From Proteles cristata cristata (Eukaryota > Chordata > Mammalia > Carnivora > Hyaenidae), in the NCBI GenBank assembly GCA_017311185.1, contig JAESUZ010003900.1, positions 1,116,001 to 1,180,000 on the forward strand: DNA of 64,000 nt, read 5' to 3'. The stretch's first letter is position 1. Every line of letters begins with the position of its first letter. A program made the translations under genes and the position numbers. Below are positions 45,777-57,880 of this stretch, piece after piece. The notes beneath the pieces were generated by a model. It did not search any database, was not told the DNA's origin, and saw only the letters and a program-made list of their open reading frames with translations.

Positions 45777-47214
45777 AGCGCCATCCCCCACCTAGATTCC
45801 TCCATCAGAAAATGTGGGTTGCACAGTTTTCAGAGAATCATCAAAGTAGATAAACCATTCGACCTCCTCCTACCTCTTCTGGGGATGTTCATGGATTAGT
45901 AAAGCCGATGCTTCACAAAGTGGACAGTAAACAAACTTTCCGAAACCACTTTAGAGAACTCAACCTATTCTTCTAATTTCGAAAGCAGCATAGTGATATC
46001 TGTCAGATATAATCACAAACTCTTCTCCAAAATCCTAATTTTCTAACACGTTGTGCTTGTGTTCACGAATTGCATTTACAAGGTAGCTAAATGAGGTGAG
46101 GGCTCATGCTGTGATGAATGAAACAAATCAAAATGTTAGAACCTTGTGAAGGTGAATAGTAACTCCCCTATTTGGGCTAGCCATTTGCTGTGAGTTTTAA
46201 AATGTCACCAAATAAAAGTTTCAAGCAACCCAGAAACAAAATCCAATGTATTTCTTTCTTATTTCTCGGTTCCCTACCCAAGACCTTCAAATAACAGTTG
46301 CATTTCTTCCAGCTCATAACCAAAGATGGGCTGTACTTCAAACATCTTAAGTCCAGATCGCTATGTTGATAAACTTGTTTGGACACATGATGCCCCCAAA
46401 ACAACCTCTGACGCATGAGCAGCAGATGCTTCAAGGAGAAGTGATTATCTGGCCTCTTGTCTTACCCCCCAGTGACAGAGGTCATGATCCTGAGGGGCCA
46501 TCTAGCCACTACGCTTACCTCATTTGAGGTGGGTTCAGTGTGACATCCAAGCATTGAGCTCAGTTAAGACGCTAGAGGACAGCTTCTCTGTATGGTCTAG
46601 TAGAAACGTCAAGCTGTAAATAAGCAGAATTTCTGGATAATGAGGAGCTTCTCATAGGAGGTTTGTAAACATTACGCATCCTCTTGCTGAATAACAAAGG
46701 AAGGGACATACAATCTTGGTGTGACTTAAAGAGTCTTTTTTCTTTCTGGTGCTTAATGATTCTTAATCCACCGGTTTCTTGTGGGGAAAAAAGTGTCACT
46801 TTTTTAATGCGTCTTCAGTCTACTACTAATTACAGAGTATTTAGTCCCATAAAGGGGAATTTGACTGAGGCCTCCTATAACATAATGGCTGACAAATGTA
46901 CTGAAAATAAAAAAGCAGAATGTTCCGAATCAAAACAATGGAACTAAATAAAAGACAGGAATCTATATATATGTGATATGTAAGTAGAAGTGAACAGGGT
47001 TTTTTTGAAATGACCAATTAGGTTGGGACGTTAGCCCGAGTCCTCCAAGAAACAGATATCAAGACAGAAATCAGACTTGCAAGAGTTTTATTAGGATTAT
47101 AGTGCTCTCATTTCCCACTCTGACTTAATCTACTGAGCCCCACTCCTGATTCTTGCCTAATAGTGCCCTTGCCAGCAATTGCATTTCAGATGGTAAGATG
47201 AATATGAATACTAG
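45777..47214. other. Unrecognised non-coding sequence
   Basis: No interspersed repeat is recognised in 1.4 kb. Open frames are at most 87 codons. Confidence 0.4.
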
Positions 47215-47465
47215 CTGCATTAGTAACAATACAACTAATATTCATTGAGTTTTTATCAAATACTTGGACTGTTGGCTGTATACTTTACATGCAGTGCCAT
47301 TAAATTCTCACAATAAAACTATATGGTGTGTGTGGAAGAGGGGTTTATTATTACCCTCATTTAACAGATGGGGGGGAGAGGGACATTTATTTAAGCAATT
47401 TACCCAAAAGTACACCTAATAAATGTTAGGGCTGAAATTTTTGTCTAGATAGTCAGATACCATAG
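47215..47465 (-). mobile_element. MIR SINE, antisense
   Basis: 'gtatactttacatgcagtgc', 'cattaaattctcacaataaa', 'ctcatttaacagatgggg' and 'caatttacccaaaagtacac' are antisense MIR landmarks. Confidence 0.7.
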
Positions 47466-47514
47466 CCCATTTCTTTCAACTGAATTGCATTACCCAAATA
47501 AATTTTTTAAATCA

Positions 47515-47760
47515 GTGCATTGATAAACACCCATTTATTGGGCATGTACTGGGTTCTTAGTGCTGTGGAGGATACAAAAGAATACAGGTCCCTTGCCTCT
47601 GTGACTTTACAATGCAATAATGCAATTGAGAAGACAAATATCTAACAGATAAATGATATGACTATAAATAATATATACCTAAGAGACTATATAATATGTT
47701 ATATAATGGAATTGGAACTGCTTTGGATCATGCATAGAGTGTAAATAGGAAAAAGTAGAA
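47515..47760 (-). mobile_element. L2 LINE 3' end, antisense
   Basis: 'acccatttattgggcatgta', 'ctgggttcttagtgctgtgg' and 'tgcctctgtgactttacaat' follow the antisense L2 3' end. The distal part is AT-rich and eroded. Confidence 0.6.
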
Positions 47761-48000
47761 GAGAAGGCCTTATAGCCCAAGAGGAAAAAAAGGCATAACA
47801 TATTCCCAAGACCAGTAAAAGCTGAAGTTGTAAGACAGGCAACACATCTATCCAATTACAGTCAAAGGTTTAAATGAGAAAGTCAGGTGCTCCATCAAAT
47901 GTTCACTGAGTCAGTGAATCAAGGAACAAGTGGATGAGTAAATGACGATCGTACTTCCAAAATTACAAAAAGATTAATGACAATATTCAATTCTCTCTTT

Positions 48001-48057
48001 TTTAAAAGTTTATTTATTTTGAGCGAGAGAGTGCATACATGAAAGCAGGGGAGGGGC

Positions 48058-48092
<35 letters not shown>

Positions 48093-48216
48093 CATAAGCA
48101 GGCTCAAAGCTGTCAGTGCTGAGCCCAGCCCAAGGCTGGATACTCCACTCCGTGAGATCATGACCTGAGCAGAAACCGACAGTCAGTCAGTCTACTGACC
48201 CACCCAAGCACCCCTA
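48001..48216 (-). mobile_element. CAN-SINE, antisense, with (GA)n expansion
   Basis: 'aaagtttatttattttgagc' is the tail complement. A (GA)15 run at 48060-48091 replaces part of the body, and 'gacccacccaagcacccct' is the head complement. A short TSD attctctcttt flanks it (47990- and 48218-). Confidence 0.92.
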
Positions 48217-48228
48217 CATTCTCTCTTT

Positions 48229-50007
48229 AAATTAAATTTCTTCCCTTTTCTGCATGCCTTTAAATTGAATGATAAAATGTGAAAAAGTTAGAAAACTAAA
48301 TCTCTGGGACACACCTTGTTTTTTGACTAGGTTCACTTCAAAACACCCATACAAATCAGGCACCTAGCACCCCAAGAGAAAGTGCTACTTTAGTTATCTG
48401 CTTTTATGAAACTTCTCTGATTTCAGTCACGTTACAGTTTTAATTTCAAAAGAAAACTCATTAAGGGTATCCCTGTTAAAGCTGAATCTGAAAAAGAAAA
48501 ATTTTCTTAAGGAATGGGCAATATTAGAGAAGTATGAAAAGCAAAAAGAAACAAAATGAATTCATGTTTTGTATGAGAAAAGAAGACTGAAGATGAAATA
48601 TTTTCTTTTAAATAAATTAAGTTTCCTCTCTCTATATATATATGGGAAGTTAATGGTAACTTGATAGGTCAATTTAAAATTTCTAATATGAAGCGTTGTT
48701 CCAGACTTGAAGGAATTGGGGTCAGAGCATACAGACTCTTTCTTTATCATGCAATAGATCATGCAGTGACAGCCCATGCGAACACAGAGCACATCTTCAG
48801 AATCTCAAGGCTGTAGGAAGGTCAGCATGTGGCACTGTGTTCTTTGTTTCCTCTCCTCAGTCATGCTTAGAAACTGTTGTGTGTAACAATGTGAGAGATG
48901 AAAAATTTAAAAATGACCTCTGTCATGAGGAAAAAATTCCCTGGGCCTTGTTGAAATAATCATTATCCTTCAATTTATACCAATCATTTGGCCAAGTCTC
49001 CATTCTCCCACGTAACCATCCAGCAAAAATTGATACAGGTGAAAAGAAAATGTAAACCTCATCCTTTCCCACCTTATGAAGTTAGTGACAGGGAACGCAA
49101 TTAATAGATTAGGAAATGTACTAAAAGAACTCGTAACCAGTTAGGTTCGGTGTTTCCAGCCGAGTTCAAGCTGTCCATAGCGGTACCATGGCACTGGTTT
49201 GTCAACAACGATTCCCATGACAACATGAGACAGCAATTCCCAATTAAAACATAAATTGAAAAAAATGAAAGCAATTCAATGGCTACACAAATTGTAGTTT
49301 GTTTTGCTTTGTTTTGTTTTAACCAGAAATGCTCCAATGGCTCTTTGGATTGATGGGAAGATTTATGTATAATGCTATCTCCCAAAGTGTGCCAAATGAA
49401 AACAGGTCCATGGGACCCTCACAGCTGTGACAGGAAGAAACGGCCCTGTGATTACGGGCTTGATGAATAAAATGTCTTCACTACTGGGATTCTCTGACTC
49501 CTTCCTATGCCGATGTGCATTATTAATATCAAGAGGGAATAGTATGTGGCATTTTCCCAATTTCCTTAACTATAGAACTCATTTTAATAGGGCACAGGGT
49601 AAATTTCCAGGAAATCAGATTTAAGCATTTAAAAACAAGAGCGGAGGAGAAGAAACCCCCCAAAGATGGGTAGCTCATTTTGAACCCATTCAAACAATGT
49701 GAGGCTTTTTTTTTTTTTTAATTTAAACTGAAATTACAAGCTCTTTGATGCCAAGGTACAATTGAGTTTGAAAAAAATAAGACTTTTTAAGGAACCATAT
49801 GGTTCCAGCTTTCTTTTTAATTTCCTTAAACATCCTGCAAGTAATAAAATATATTTCTGAAAGTAGAACTTTGTACGGAAGTTAAAACATTTCAGAATTT
49901 AAAGTGGCATATTTTTAAGATGTAATTGTTCAGGAGAAAAATACATCAAATAAAAAAATACCATAAAGCACAAATAAATCAGAACTTGAAAAATAATCTG
50001 GATGTTT
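48229..50007. other. Repeat-poor unrecognised sequence
   Basis: No interspersed repeat is recognised for 1.8 kb in a SINE-rich neighbourhood. The blocks 49080-49300 and 49380-49620 are evenly mixed in composition. A (TA)n lies near 48634-48643 and a poly-T near 49708-49720. Confidence 0.45.
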
Positions 50008-50022
50008 AAACTTCTACTAACA

Positions 50023-50263
50023 GGGGCGCCTGGGTGGATCAGTTGGTTGAGTGTCCGACTTTGGCTCAGGTCATGATCTCACTGCTCCTGGGTTTGAGCT
50101 CTGTGTCGGGCTCTGTGCTGATAGTTTCGAGCCTAGAGCCTGCTTCGGATTCTGTGTCTCCCTCTCTTTCTGCCCCTCCCATGCTCATGCTCTGTCTTTT
50201 TCTGTTTCTCAATAATAAATAAATGTTAACTAACTAACTAACTAAATAAATAAATAAATAAAC
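50023..50263 (+). mobile_element. CAN-SINE with (TAAC)n(TAAA)n tail
   Basis: The head is 'ggggcgcctgggtggatcag'. The tail has grown into tandem taac then taaa units (50228-50262). A perfect 15-bp TSD aaacttctactaaca lies at 50008-50022 and 50264-50278. Confidence 0.97.
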
Positions 50264-50352
50264 AAACTTCTACTAACATCCCAAATAAAAGCAGCCACTT
50301 AAATAAAAACTGTTTCAATTATTTTTCACCAGTTATGAAGGAATAGAAATTA

Positions 50353-50561
50353 GAGGCACCTGGGTAGCTCCATCGGTTAAGCACCCCAGTTTGGCTTAGG
50401 TAATGATTTCACAGTTTGTGGGTTCGAGCCCTGCATGGGGGTCTCTGCTCTCAGCATGGAGCCAGCTTCAGATCCTGTGTCCCCCGCTCTGTCTCTTCCC
50501 CTCTCCTGCTTGTGCTCTCTCTTTGTCTGTCTCAAAAATAAATAAATAAACTTAAAAAAAA
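50353..50561 (+). mobile_element. CAN-SINE
   Basis: The head is 'gaggcacctgggtagctcca', the B box is gggttcgagccct, and the tail is 'aaaaataaataaataaactt'. The TSD is short and decayed (tagaaatta against aagaaattt). Confidence 0.93.
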
Positions 50562-50845
50562 AAGAAATTTAAAGTATACTTGACTATAATCTGGTCACAG
50601 ATGTTTACTATCCTTGAAAATGTTAATCTTAAAATTTGTTGTCTCATATGCTTTCTATAAAATGGGATGTCACTACATCTATGGATACATACACGATTTT
50701 GAGAAATAATATACATAGTTTATACCTTTCCACTTTTTAATTATGCTGCAGAATTTTCACAAAGATACCTTTTTTGTAATAAAATTGAATATTTTACCAT
50801 CATAGTCACACATAAACAATCAACTGCTATTTTAAAAGTAGTTAC

Positions 50846-51072
50846 AGAGGCACCTGAGTGGCTCAGTCAGTTAAGTGTCTGACTTCAGCTCAGGTCATTA
50901 TCTCACAGTTCGTGTGTTCAAGCCCCGCATTGGGCTCTGTGCTGACAGCCAGCTCAGAGCCTGGAGGCTGTTTCAGATTTTATGTCTCCCTCTTTCTCTG
51001 ACCCTCCCCTGCTCACAGTGTCTCTCTCTCGATCTCTGAAAAATAAATAAAATATTAAAATAATTTTAAAAG
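50846..51072 (+). mobile_element. CAN-SINE
   Basis: The head is 'gaggcacctgagtggctcag' and the body ends 'gaaaaataaataaaatatta'. A perfect 12-bp TSD aaaagtagttac lies at 50834-50845 and 51073-51084. Confidence 0.96.
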
Positions 51073-51084
51073 AAAAGTAGTTAC

Positions 51085-51720
51085 TTCCAAAACATCTTCA
51101 AAAATGAAATAGGATAGCTGACCCACTTGAAAGTAGCCTAGAGAAGGAGGATTTTATAGAAGAGTGGATGCAAGAGTAAAAGAAGGTGCGACATGAAAAG
51201 AGAAAGAGTCCGAGAATCCAGATGTGTCTGAGGCAGGGAAAACAGGAACCAGAGCCATAAATGTTCTGTGGCTTATTAGCAATGGGATAAAATATAAAGG
51301 TACTCTCTGGCCTAGGGCAAGAAATTACAGACAGCACGTTCTTTGTGTAAACTTCAATCAACTTCAGAGTACAATATATCCCTAATGTCTTTTTCCATAT
51401 CCTCATCAATATTCAAGAAACAAGTATTTATTTTGCAAAGCACAGTTTTTAAAAGAGAAAAGAAGGTATGAAATAGTTCATGAAAGCAAATCATTTCTTA
51501 TTTTCTTGCATAAATAACCAAGGGGGGGATTAATAAATTTGCAAATGTTTAGATCTTAAAGACTTCCACAGTTGGAAGATAAAAAAGCTTTCTGAATATT
51601 GACATGAAAATCTCACACCAGATATCCAATTCTCTTCTCATTCTGACCCCTGCTTTCCCCACCCTGCCCTCACCCCCATTCTTTTTGATCCTATTTGGAA
51701 TCAGATAAGCACATCACTTC
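51085..51720. other. Unrecognised non-coding sequence
   Basis: Nothing recognised. A 103-codon minus-strand frame (51409 to 51098) shows no domain. Confidence 0.4.
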
Positions 51721-51735
51721 CTTTGTTCACTTTTT

Positions 51736-51958
51736 TTTTTAATTTTTTTTTAATGTTTTTTATTTATTTCTAGGAGAGAGAGAGAGACAGCGTGAGCAGG
51801 GGAGGGTCAGAGAGAGAGGGAGTCACAGACTGAAACAGGCTCCAGGCTCTGAGCTGGCAGTCAGCACAGAGCCCGACGCGGGGCTCGAACCCACGAACAG
51901 CGAGATCATGACCTAAGTGAAAGTCGGACGCTTAACCGACTAAGCCACCCAGGTGCCC
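51736..51958 (-). mobile_element. CAN-SINE, young subfamily, antisense
   Basis: It has the marks of the young type: 'tgaaagtcggac', 'gagtcacagactgaaacagg', 'tttctaggagagagag' and an intact B box. A perfect 15-bp TSD ctttgttcacttttt lies at 51721-51735 and, sharing one base with the element end, at about 51959-51973. Confidence 0.96.
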
Positions 51959-51973
51959 CTTTGTTCACTTTTT

Positions 51974-53147
51974 AAAAATAGATTAAATATACTGATATTA
52001 GTTTAAGTAATACCACACCCAACCATACACTAGGGTATCAGTTCAGCAATAAGGAATTAAAACTCCGTCTCAGACAGACTCGGCCATGAAAACATTTGTT
52101 ATCTTGCAAAACAGGAAGTCCAGAGGTGGGGACCCTCCAGGATCGGTTGATGTAGCAGATCAATGATAACATCGGGAGCCCAGGTTCCTTCCTCTGCTCA
52201 GTTCAGCTGGCTCTCCCCTGAGACTTAGAGCTGTATGGCACCCAGAATTTGGGGAAACGTATGCAGACATGCCAATGTTTTGAGATATTATTTTCTCTTG
52301 TGGAATTTTCTTACAAGTGAGGCAATCTGTTTCCAGATCCACCTAGAAATCTTGCCCTCCTATTTCATTGACCAAAATTCTTTCACAAGCCTTTCTCAAA
52401 GAGTCACTAGGCTTATCCTAGATCCAATGAGTCCACTACAGAAACTGGAGGTGTGATTAGCTTTTCCAGAGGTATGTGGCTGGTAGAGGAAGAGGTAAAT
52501 ATCTGGAAATAATTTCTTAAAGGATTCTCTTAGGAAGGAGGAAAGAAAGAATGAAAGCTAATAGAAACTAGCAGTTTCCTCCACACACATGCAGGTTTGT
52601 CTATGTTTTTAAAGACAAAAATGATATACAGCATCTCTGGACCTTGCACAGCAACACTAAAGAAGTGTTTAAATTGAATATCTGAATAAACAGTCCATAT
52701 TTCCATAATTTTCCTCTTCTGAGAAAGCCAGCAAACTCCTAAGAGTTCAGTTTCTGGAAACCTCATTTCTTAAACATTTGTTTTGGCATCCTGGTTATTT
52801 CCTGCAAACAGCCTACCACACAGATCCTTGCAATAACTCACTTAAGAGTAATGGCAGTGCTCAGTGCTCTCAGGCAGTTAATATCATCTGCTTCTCAAAG
52901 AAAAACAAACTGTGATCTAGTCATGCTGGTGGCTCCCAGAGGTCTGTCATGGCCCTCTTCCTGCACGCTCCTGAGAACCCCCACAAGCACCGATCTCCCC
53001 AGTGTCCTGTTCTTGTCCTGACAACTGGTTGTTTACTGCAACTAATAAATCCCTCTTAAGTTGTCCCAGCTAATGAATGTGTTGGTGGGTAAACTCAGTG
53101 TTAGGAATGAAACCTAAGGAATAACGTTCTCTATGAGAATCAGATTT
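51974..53147. other. Unrecognised non-coding sequence
   Basis: No interspersed repeat is recognised. Frames are at most 78 codons. Confidence 0.4.
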
Positions 53148-53163
53148 AAGAAATGAGAGTTGA

Positions 53164-53573
53164 AGGGCACGTGGGTGGCTCAGTCAGTTGAGTGTCCAAC
53201 TTTGGATTTCAGCTCAGGTCATGATCCCTGGGTTGTGGGATTATGGGATCAAGTCCCACACAGGGCTCCGCACTGAGCATGGTGCCTGCTTGAGATTCTT
53301 TTTTTTTTTTTTAATTAATGTTTTATTTATTTCTCAGAGAAAGAGAGAGAGACAGGGTGAGCAGGGCAGGGTCCGAGAGAGAGGGAGACATAGAATCTGA
53401 AACAGGCTCCAGGCTCTGAGCTAGCTGTCAGCACAGAGCCCGATGCGGGGCTTGAACCCACCAACTGTGAAATCATGACCTGAGCTGAAGGCGGATGCTC
53501 AACCGACTGAGCCACCCAGGTGCCCCCCTGCTTGAGATTCTTGCTTGCTCTCTCTCTCTCTCAAAATAAAAAG
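53164..53573 (+). mobile_element. CAN-SINE (outer of a nested pair)
   Basis: The head 'gggcacgtgggtggctcagt' and an older-subtype body run to 53300, then resume at 53543 with (CT)n and 'caaaataaaaag'. The outer TSD is aagaaatgagagttga (53148-53163) against aagaaatgagaaatga (53574-53589). Confidence 0.95.
53301..53526 (-). mobile_element. CAN-SINE (inner), antisense
   Basis: This full antisense SINE lies inside the outer SINE. A perfect 16-bp TSD cctgcttgagattctt at 53285-53300 and 53527-53542 is host SINE sequence. Confidence 0.97.
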
Positions 53574-53589
53574 AAGAAATGAGAAATGA

Positions 53590-54719
53590 ATTTATCTTTC
53601 ATTTTCTACAGCATGTGAAATGACAGTGTGCTGACTTCACTGACTACAGTGAAGATTTGATGAGCTCAGAAGTGACACTGAGTGGCAATGACAAACTACT
53701 ATTACTGCATGAAGAGAATCTCAGTCAATCTGCTCAAGAGATAAGGAGATGGTAATCACAGGGGTCTGCCTTTTGTCCCACCCTAGCCTCACCCCAGTGG
53801 CAAGGGTGTTTTTAAACTTAATAACTCATAGACATTTTTCTGTGAGCCCTGATAGATATTGGTGAGATGAAGTGTTTATTTGTCTGCAGTATTTGTCTTC
53901 ATTCTGGGAAACTCAAGGATCAATGTGAAATAGAGGTCACTAGCAGGAGCACAGAGCACTGCTACAGGATTAAGTACAGAAAGAGGAGTAGACAAGAGGA
54001 AAAAAATCAAAAGGAGAGAAGACTTCTAGTACTTCTGAGAAGTCTGTGAAATATTAAGAAACAAATGTTTAAGGCAAAGAATAAAGAATGGCTTATCACC
54101 TACTTTGGATTTGGGTCAATCATAAGTGATATTAGATCCTTGCCAATAATGGATCAAATCCATGAGCCTCTACAGGACATTGTAGCAGCAGTACACACAC
54201 AACAACGGCAACCCCATGCAATGTTCAAATTCCACCTATTCCCAAAGTTCAATTCTGTCTCCAAGATCAAGGATAGCATGCACAGCTGGCTTCCCCTTTG
54301 CACCTAGGAAGACATTTAGTCTTTTACAACCTCCTTGATCTAAATAGAGAATAATGTTTACTCTATTATCTAAGAAGAGATGAAGCACATGGAAGCTAGG
54401 TTTCCCCACAGGCAACCCCACAGCTCAGCTTGGTTGCAGAACATTGGCCATGTAACGGCTCTGGTGCTAAGAAAACCACAATATCCGCATCCTCATCTTT
54501 TTTATGGATCAGGAAACAGTAGCTTCCAAAGATTTCCTGTTAATAAAATACTGAGAGCAAGTACTTGAATGTCCAGCTGTAGGGTCATCGCATAGGGTAA
54601 GACAGCATCAATATGTCTAGCTGCACAAGATCTCTCCACTTAAAACAATATTTTAACTTCAGATTTGCACCAGATCAGAGGCAAACTCCGTTACCTAAGA
54701 AACATTGGCTGCCATATTT
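53590..54719. other. Unrecognised non-coding sequence
   Basis: No repeat is recognised. The 80-codon frame at 54065-54307 has no recognised homology. Confidence 0.4.
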
Positions 54720-54840
54720 TTCATTCATTCAGTGATTAGCAAATACTTATTAAGCCCATGTTACCATGTGCCAGGAATTGCTATAGGTGTTATAGATAGA
54801 TGGTTAAACAAAACTGACCTTTTCTACAGTTAAATGAATC
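54720..54840 (-). mobile_element. L2 LINE 3' end, antisense
   Basis: 'tcattcattcagtgattagc', 'aaatacttattaagcccatg' and 'accatgtgccaggaattgct' are the antisense L2 3' terminus. Confidence 0.65.
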
Positions 54841-55768
54841 AAGAAAAAATTCATCATATTTCTAAAGCTTACATAGTAACCCTAAAGGAAGCTTTATGTC
54901 CCTATAAGAATGGTTGGTTTCACACCCAAAGATATTTCCATCTGAATCATTCAGAGCATAATTAAGCAAGAGAACCATGTTCAATGATAAGACAAGCTAT
55001 GCAGTATAAATGCAAGCAAGTAGTCCAAATGACAATAAAATTGTTAAGCAGTTTTAATAAGGTATAAACAAAAGTTGTGGTTGAAAGCCAGGAGGTGATC
55101 CGTGACTCTCTCACCATAACCAGACTCAGGAATGCCCATTTTACAGAGAAGGGAACAGAGAGGATATACTTGTGTCAGACCAGCCAGCTACCACGTTTTA
55201 GGGAAGATTTTTCCCAATTTAAAATAGTATATATTTCCACCCCAGGCCATGTTCTTGTAGCCCTTTTCTTCTTCCCTCTGATTATCCCCCAGTATCTCCA
55301 CTTTCACCCATAAGTGTTCTGAGAAAGTATTAGTGTATTTACATAAATCCACCATGAAGTGTAAACACAAACCTAAAGATTGTTAGGCTGGCCGAGATTA
55401 TCTGCAGTTCAGTATCACTTGAATTAACTTTAGTTCTCCAGAGTGTAACAACTTTAAAATACAAACTAGTTGACACTAAAGAACATTCTTCTAGACATAT
55501 TCTGTGGCCAGTCCACGCAGGTATCCTCAGACTTCTAAGCATTTGTCACTTGTTTCCAGAGCTACTCCTTAAACCTACACCCTAGGCCCTTGAAGTTTTT
55601 AAAGATGAGAGACAGTACTCTGTGTTTTCTTTAGCCTCTTATCTCCCTATCCTAGACAGCAGTTATCTCCCATCATGAGTCCAGGCTTACCTCATGACTG
55701 ACTCTGCTCCTGTGGAATTTGGGGACTTTTCTGTCAAAACAGCTTGTTCTTGTTTTTACCTTATAGGC
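54841..55768. other. Unrecognised non-coding sequence
   Basis: Nothing recognised apart from short frames. Confidence 0.4.
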
Positions 55769-55920
55769 CAATGGTTATCATACTCAGGGCGTATCATAAT
55801 GAGAACTTGTTAAAACAGATTGCTGAGTCCCAACCCTAGACTTTCGAGATTTAGTAAGTCTACAGTAGGGCTTAAGAATTGGCATTACTAACAAGTTCTC
55901 AGGTGATTCTGATGCTGCAG
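55769..55920 (+). mobile_element. MER5A-type hAT MITE
   Basis: 'caatggttatcatactcagg', 'gagaacttgttaaaacagat', 'tgctgagtcccaaccctaga' and 'caggtgattctgatgctgca' are MER5A landmarks. Confidence 0.75.
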
Positions 55921-55947
55921 GAAATATTTTAAAATTGTGACTACACA

Positions 55948-56149
55948 GGGGAGCCTGGGTGGCTCAGCTGGTTAAGTGCCAACTTCGGCTCAGGTCATGA
56001 TCTCGCAGTTTGTGGGTTCTAACCCCATGTCAAGCTCTGTGCTCACAGCTCAGAGCCTGGAGCCTGCTTCGGATTTGGTGTCTCCCGCACTTCTGCCTCT
56101 CACCCACTCATGCTCTGTCTCTCAAAAAATAAATAAACATTAAAAATTT
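55948..56149 (+). mobile_element. CAN-SINE
   Basis: The head is 'ggggagcctgggtggctcag', the B-box region is 'gggttctaacccc' and the tail is 'aaaaaataaataaacattaa'. No clear TSD was found. Confidence 0.94.
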
Positions 56150-56157
56150 TTTTTCAA

Positions 56158-57090
56158 CGAGGCATACAGTTAACATGCAATGCAGTAATTACACCTCTGG
56201 TGCATTTATTTATCCCAGAGAAATGAACACGTGTTCACACAAGAACCTGTACACAATAGTGTATAGCAGTTTTGTTCTTAACAGGTCCAAAATGAAAACA
56301 ACCCACATGTCCTTCAACAAGTGAATAGTTAAACAAACTGTGGAATATTGTTGTGAAGGAATACTACTCAGTAATCAAAAGGAATGAACTATTGACACAG
56401 CCAACAACTTGAACAGACCTCAAAGGTATTATGCAGAGTTTTTGTTTTTTTAAGAAAGCCAATCTCAAAATGCCACACACTTTAAAATACATTATGAGTA
56501 TGAGTTCATTTACTTAACATTTTTGAAATGACAATGTTATAGAGACATTAGACAAATTAGTGTCAGGGACTGAGGATGTTGGGGGCTGAGTGGCTATTAA
56601 GAGGTGGCTGGGGCGCCTGGGTGGCTTAGTCGGTTAAGCGTCCGACTTTCGCTTAGGTCATGATCTTGCGGTTCGTGGGTTCGAGCCCCGTGTCGGGTTC
56701 TGCGCTGACTGGCATCTCAGAGCCTGGAGCCTGTTTCAGTCTGTGACTCCCTCTCTCTCTGACCCTCCCCTGCTCATGCTGTCTCTCTCTCTCTCTCTAG
56801 AAATAAACATTAAAAAAAAAAAAAAAGAGGTGGCACAAAGGAGGTCTTTGTGGTAATGGAATGTTTCTCTCTTCTAATTGTGGTGGTGGTTAGAGGGACC
56901 AGCATGCAATGAGTGACATAGACCTAGGTACACAGATGCTACCAACTCCGATCTCCTATTTTAGAAATTACATTATAATTAGGTAAGATGAAACCATTGG
57001 GGAAAATTGTGTGATCTGTATGTGGGTGGGCCTTCTCTATACTCTATATTCCTTTGTCCCTTCCTGTGAGTCTGTAAGTATTTCAAAATA
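56158..57090 (+). mobile_element. L1M LINE-1 3' region, sense
   Basis: 'gttcacacaagaacctgtac', 'caacccacatgtccttcaac', 'gaatactactcagtaatcaa', 'aaggaatgaactattgacac' and 'ctaattgtggtggtggttag' are the L1M ORF2 C-terminal and 3'-UTR order. A young SINE splits it at 56609-56824. Confidence 0.8.
56609..56824 (+). mobile_element. CAN-SINE, young subfamily
   Basis: It keeps GGGGCGCCTGGGTGGCTTAG, 'ccgactttcgcttaggtcat', the B box gggttcgagcccc, 'cagtctgtgactccctctct' and 'ctagaaataaacatt' with an A14 tail. The TSD aagaggtggc is perfect at 56599-56608 and 56825-56834. Confidence 0.97.
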
Positions 57091-57334
57091 GAAAGTTATA
57101 AAACTCCTTCCCCTGTGCAGCCAGGGTTGGGAAACAAAGCATGGCGCCGGCTATGGACAATCCTGATGCTCTCCCCTATGCTATTGTTTCCAGCTTTCTT
57201 TCTTGAGGCCCCGAATGGCTCTGTCCATACCTGGCTCAAATCTGTGTAGATTCCTCTTTTACAGTTCCCTAAGTTGGTTGACCTTTCACATGCTGCTGTA
57301 GGCAATTACACTGGATTCACTGGTATTACCTGTC
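57091..57334. other. Unrecognised non-coding sequence
   Basis: Nothing recognised. It separates two L1M 3' ends. Confidence 0.35.
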
Positions 57335-57516
57335 AGGAGAGAAAAATTTTAAAATATCCTTTCACCCAGTATTTTCAGTCCAGCAATCTATTCTAAAGAA
57401 AATGCCAGAGATGCAAACACTGGGGCTCTAATCACAATCGTAAAAACGCTGAATGCAAACTAAGTAGCTATATGAATGTAAATACTTTTATATGCCTAAA
57501 TGAATCATGATTGTTG

Positions 57517-57625
57517 AGAGTGCCCAGGTGGCTCAGTTGGTTAAGCATTTCACTCTCAATTCTGCGCAGGTCATGATCTCATGGTTTGTGAGTTCAAGCC
57601 CCACTTAGGGGAGTCTGCTTAGGAG

Positions 57626-57662
<37 letters not shown>

Positions 57663-57726
57663 ATCTCTCTCCACCCCTCCTCTGCTCTCACTCTCTCAAT
57701 ATAAATAAATAAACATTTAAAAAATC
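57517..57726 (+). mobile_element. CAN-SINE with (CT)n expansion
   Basis: The head is 'gagtgcccaggtggctcagt'. The middle is shortened and then a long (CT)n occupies about 57629-57665. The tail is 'aatataaataaataaacatt'. No clear TSD. Confidence 0.9.
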
Positions 57727-57880
57727 TTGTTTAGAAAATACATTAATGAAATACAATACAGTTGTTGAGAAAGATTTCCTCAATCTCAAAAAAAATGACA
57801 CCAAAACCTGTGCATGGATTATGTTCTTAATTATGTTAATTACTATTTGCAAAGAAAACATGTTAAAATGCAAATAAAGA

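Noticed and set aside
56609..56700. tRNA-like sequence with A and B boxes
   Set aside because: These are the heads of tRNA-derived SINEs. They lack the paired acceptor and anticodon arms of a working tRNA gene and carry the SINE body and tail.
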